Positions 4,903 to 5,717 of a DNA stretch of 5,717 bases are shown one piece after another. Both the position numbers and the translations under genes were made by a program. Every line of letters starts with the position of its first letter. The stretch's first letter is position 1. The notes under the pieces were generated by a model. The model saw only the letters and a list, made by a program, of their open reading frames with translations, searched no databases and was not told where the DNA came from. This DNA comes from Rhodospirillales bacterium RIFCSPLOWO2_12_FULL_67_15 (GTDB lineage Bacteria > Pseudomonadota > Alphaproteobacteria > Rhodospirillales > 2-12-FULL-67-15), in the NCBI GenBank assembly GCA_001830475.1, contig MIAC01000166.1, positions 5,533-11,249 on the forward strand. Reading direction: 5' to 3'.

Positions 4903-5717
4903 GCGAGGCCGGCGCTCGCGAAATCACGCGCGACACGCTGCTCGGCGGACGAGTGCGGCTCGCCCAGCCCAAGGGAGGCTTCCGCGCCGCCATCGATCCG
5001 GTCTTCTTGGCCGCCGCCGTGCTGGCGGTTGCCGGCGAAAGCGCGCTCGACGCCGGCGCGGGCACCGGCGCCGCCGCGCTTTGTCTCGCCGCGCGCGTGC
5101 CGGGCGTGGACGTGACCGGGATAGAGCTCGATCCCGCGCTGGCGGCGCTGGCGAACGAAAACGCGGCGGCGAGCGGCGTCGCCGCTCGCGTCCGCTTCGT
5201 CGCCGGCGATATCCTGTCGCCGCCTGCCGCGCGCGAATCGTCGTGCGAAGGCACGCCTAGCGGCGTGACGCGGCGATTTTATAGTGGCGGCGGGGATTCG
5301 CCCGCCGCCGGGCTGGCTGGAAAGCTCTTCGATCACGTCCTCACCAATCCGCCGTTTTCGGCAATGGGCGCGGGCTCGTCCTCGCCCGACGCGGACAAGC
5401 GCCGCGCGAAGGAGGAAGGCGCGGGCGGCCTTGCCGCGTGGCTCGACGCCTGCCTCGGGTTTCTCAAGCCCGGGGGCACGCTCACGCTGATCCACCGCGC
5501 CGACCGGCTGGATGCCGTGCTCGCCCGGCTTGCGGGCCGCGCCGGCGGGATCGTCGTTTTTCCCTTATGGCCGGGTATCGGCAAGGCGGCGAAGCGCATC
5601 ATCGTCGCCGCGCGCAAAGGCTCCGCCGCGCCGCTGGAGATCAAGCCGGGGCTCGTGCTGCACGGCCCCGGTGGAGCCTATACCCCCGAGGCCGAGGCGA
5701 TCTTGCGCGCGGGCGAG
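4899..5717 (+). CDS. TrmN6-like class I methyltransferase (3' end outside window), with an in-frame insertion
   Basis: This is a SAM-dependent methyltransferase of the COG4123 group. E. coli TrmN6 (YfiC) of that group methylates N6 of A37 in tRNA1(Val); the substrate here is inferred. The frame starts at GTG 4899-4901 inside the DUF2007 stop (GTGA overlap) and stays open for 273 codons to the window edge. GGFRAAIDPVFLAAA (26-40) is the family's N-terminal signature. LDAGAGTG (50-57) is the SAM-binding motif I, GIELDP (74-79) holds the acidic residue of motif II, and NPPF (150-153) is the N6-adenine-type catalytic motif. LIHRADRLD, FPLWP and AKRIIVAARKG follow, then YTPEAEAILR, close to the usual C terminus. 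The stretch from PP (108-109) to FDHVLTNPPF is about 34 residues, whereas relatives typically have well under 12; the extra part is encoded by the palindromic DNA at 5236-5309. It contains no stop or frameshift, so the gene is probably intact. Confidence 0.88.
   Translation, partial: MSEAGAREITRDTLLGGRVRLAQPKGGFRAAIDPVFLAAAVLAVAGESALDAGAGTGAAALCLAARVPGVDVTGIELDPALAALANENAAASGVAARVRFVAGDILSPPAARESSCEGTPSGVTRRFYSGGGDSPAAGLAGKLFDHVLTNPPFSAMGAGSSSPDADKRRAKEEGAGGLAAWLDACLGFLKPGGTLTLIHRADRLDAVLARLAGRAGGIVVFPLWPGIGKAAKRIIVAARKGSAAPLEIKPGLVLHGPGGAYTPEAEAILRAGE
5236..5309. repeat. Double-hairpin palindromic element inside the methyltransferase gene
   Basis: There are two adjacent inverted repeats. 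The first has an outer 10-bp stem (5236-5245 with 5269-5278, two G-U pairs) and an inner 6-bp stem CACGCC/GGCGTG (5252-5257 with 5262-5267) closing a 4-nt loop. The second is a perfect 9-bp stem GGCGGCGGG/CCCGCCGCC (5286-5294 with 5301-5309) with a 6-nt loop. An AT-richer joint (TTTTATAGT) links them. Together they cover the part of the protein that has no counterpart in relatives, and the frame is kept. This is the arrangement of a REP/BIME-like or Rickettsia palindromic-element-like insertion. That it is mobile or repeated elsewhere is not shown by this window. Confidence 0.6.

Noticed and set aside
4773..5495. Minus-strand 240-aa frame antisense to the DUF2007 and methyltransferase genes
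   Set aside because: It is low-complexity and Ala/Arg-rich; the plus strand carries two well-supported genes.

Overview
The window reads as ordinary chromosomal DNA from a GC-rich alphaproteobacterium, most likely a Rhodospirillales-type lineage. The support is the high GC content, a DUF2336 protein (a family concentrated in Alphaproteobacteria), a long-chain polyprenyl diphosphate synthase of the ubiquinone type, a DUF2007 protein followed by a COG4123 methyltransferase, and a small soluble class I cytochrome c. No phage, plasmid, insertion-sequence, CRISPR or defence genes are visible.

Layout, left to right. (1) The 3' part of mutY (+, its start lies before the window) converges on apt (-) and the two coding regions overlap by 59 bp. 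(2) A cytochrome c gene (-) lies 39 bp upstream of apt on the same strand. The pair looks like one transcript from a promoter at about 1929-1957. (3) A 323-bp divergent intergenic region carries that promoter, a GC-rich hairpin and a -10 box for the next gene. (4) A single DUF2336 gene runs on +. (5) A tRNA-Pro(CGG) gene with an encoded CCA lies on -, with its own promoter. (6) ispB (-) has a good promoter and Shine-Dalgarno sequence that place its start at a GTG, not at the longer upstream reading frame. (7) Divergently from ispB, a 74-aa DUF2007 gene (+) overlaps by 4 bp (GTGA) a TrmN6-like methyltransferase gene that runs off the right edge.

Most genes are housekeeping: oxidative DNA repair (mutY), adenine salvage (apt), respiratory electron transfer (cytochrome c), quinone side-chain synthesis (ispB) and probable RNA modification (the methyltransferase). 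They do not form one pathway. I do not see a new multi-gene system. The most unusual element is an extra stretch of about 25 residues inside the methyltransferase gene. Its DNA is almost entirely two strong adjacent hairpins, as if a small palindromic repeat had inserted in frame. Secondary points of interest are a dnaX-type A8 slippery run in mutY, the mutY/apt tail overlap, and a perfect 14-bp palindrome at the predicted ispB transcription start.
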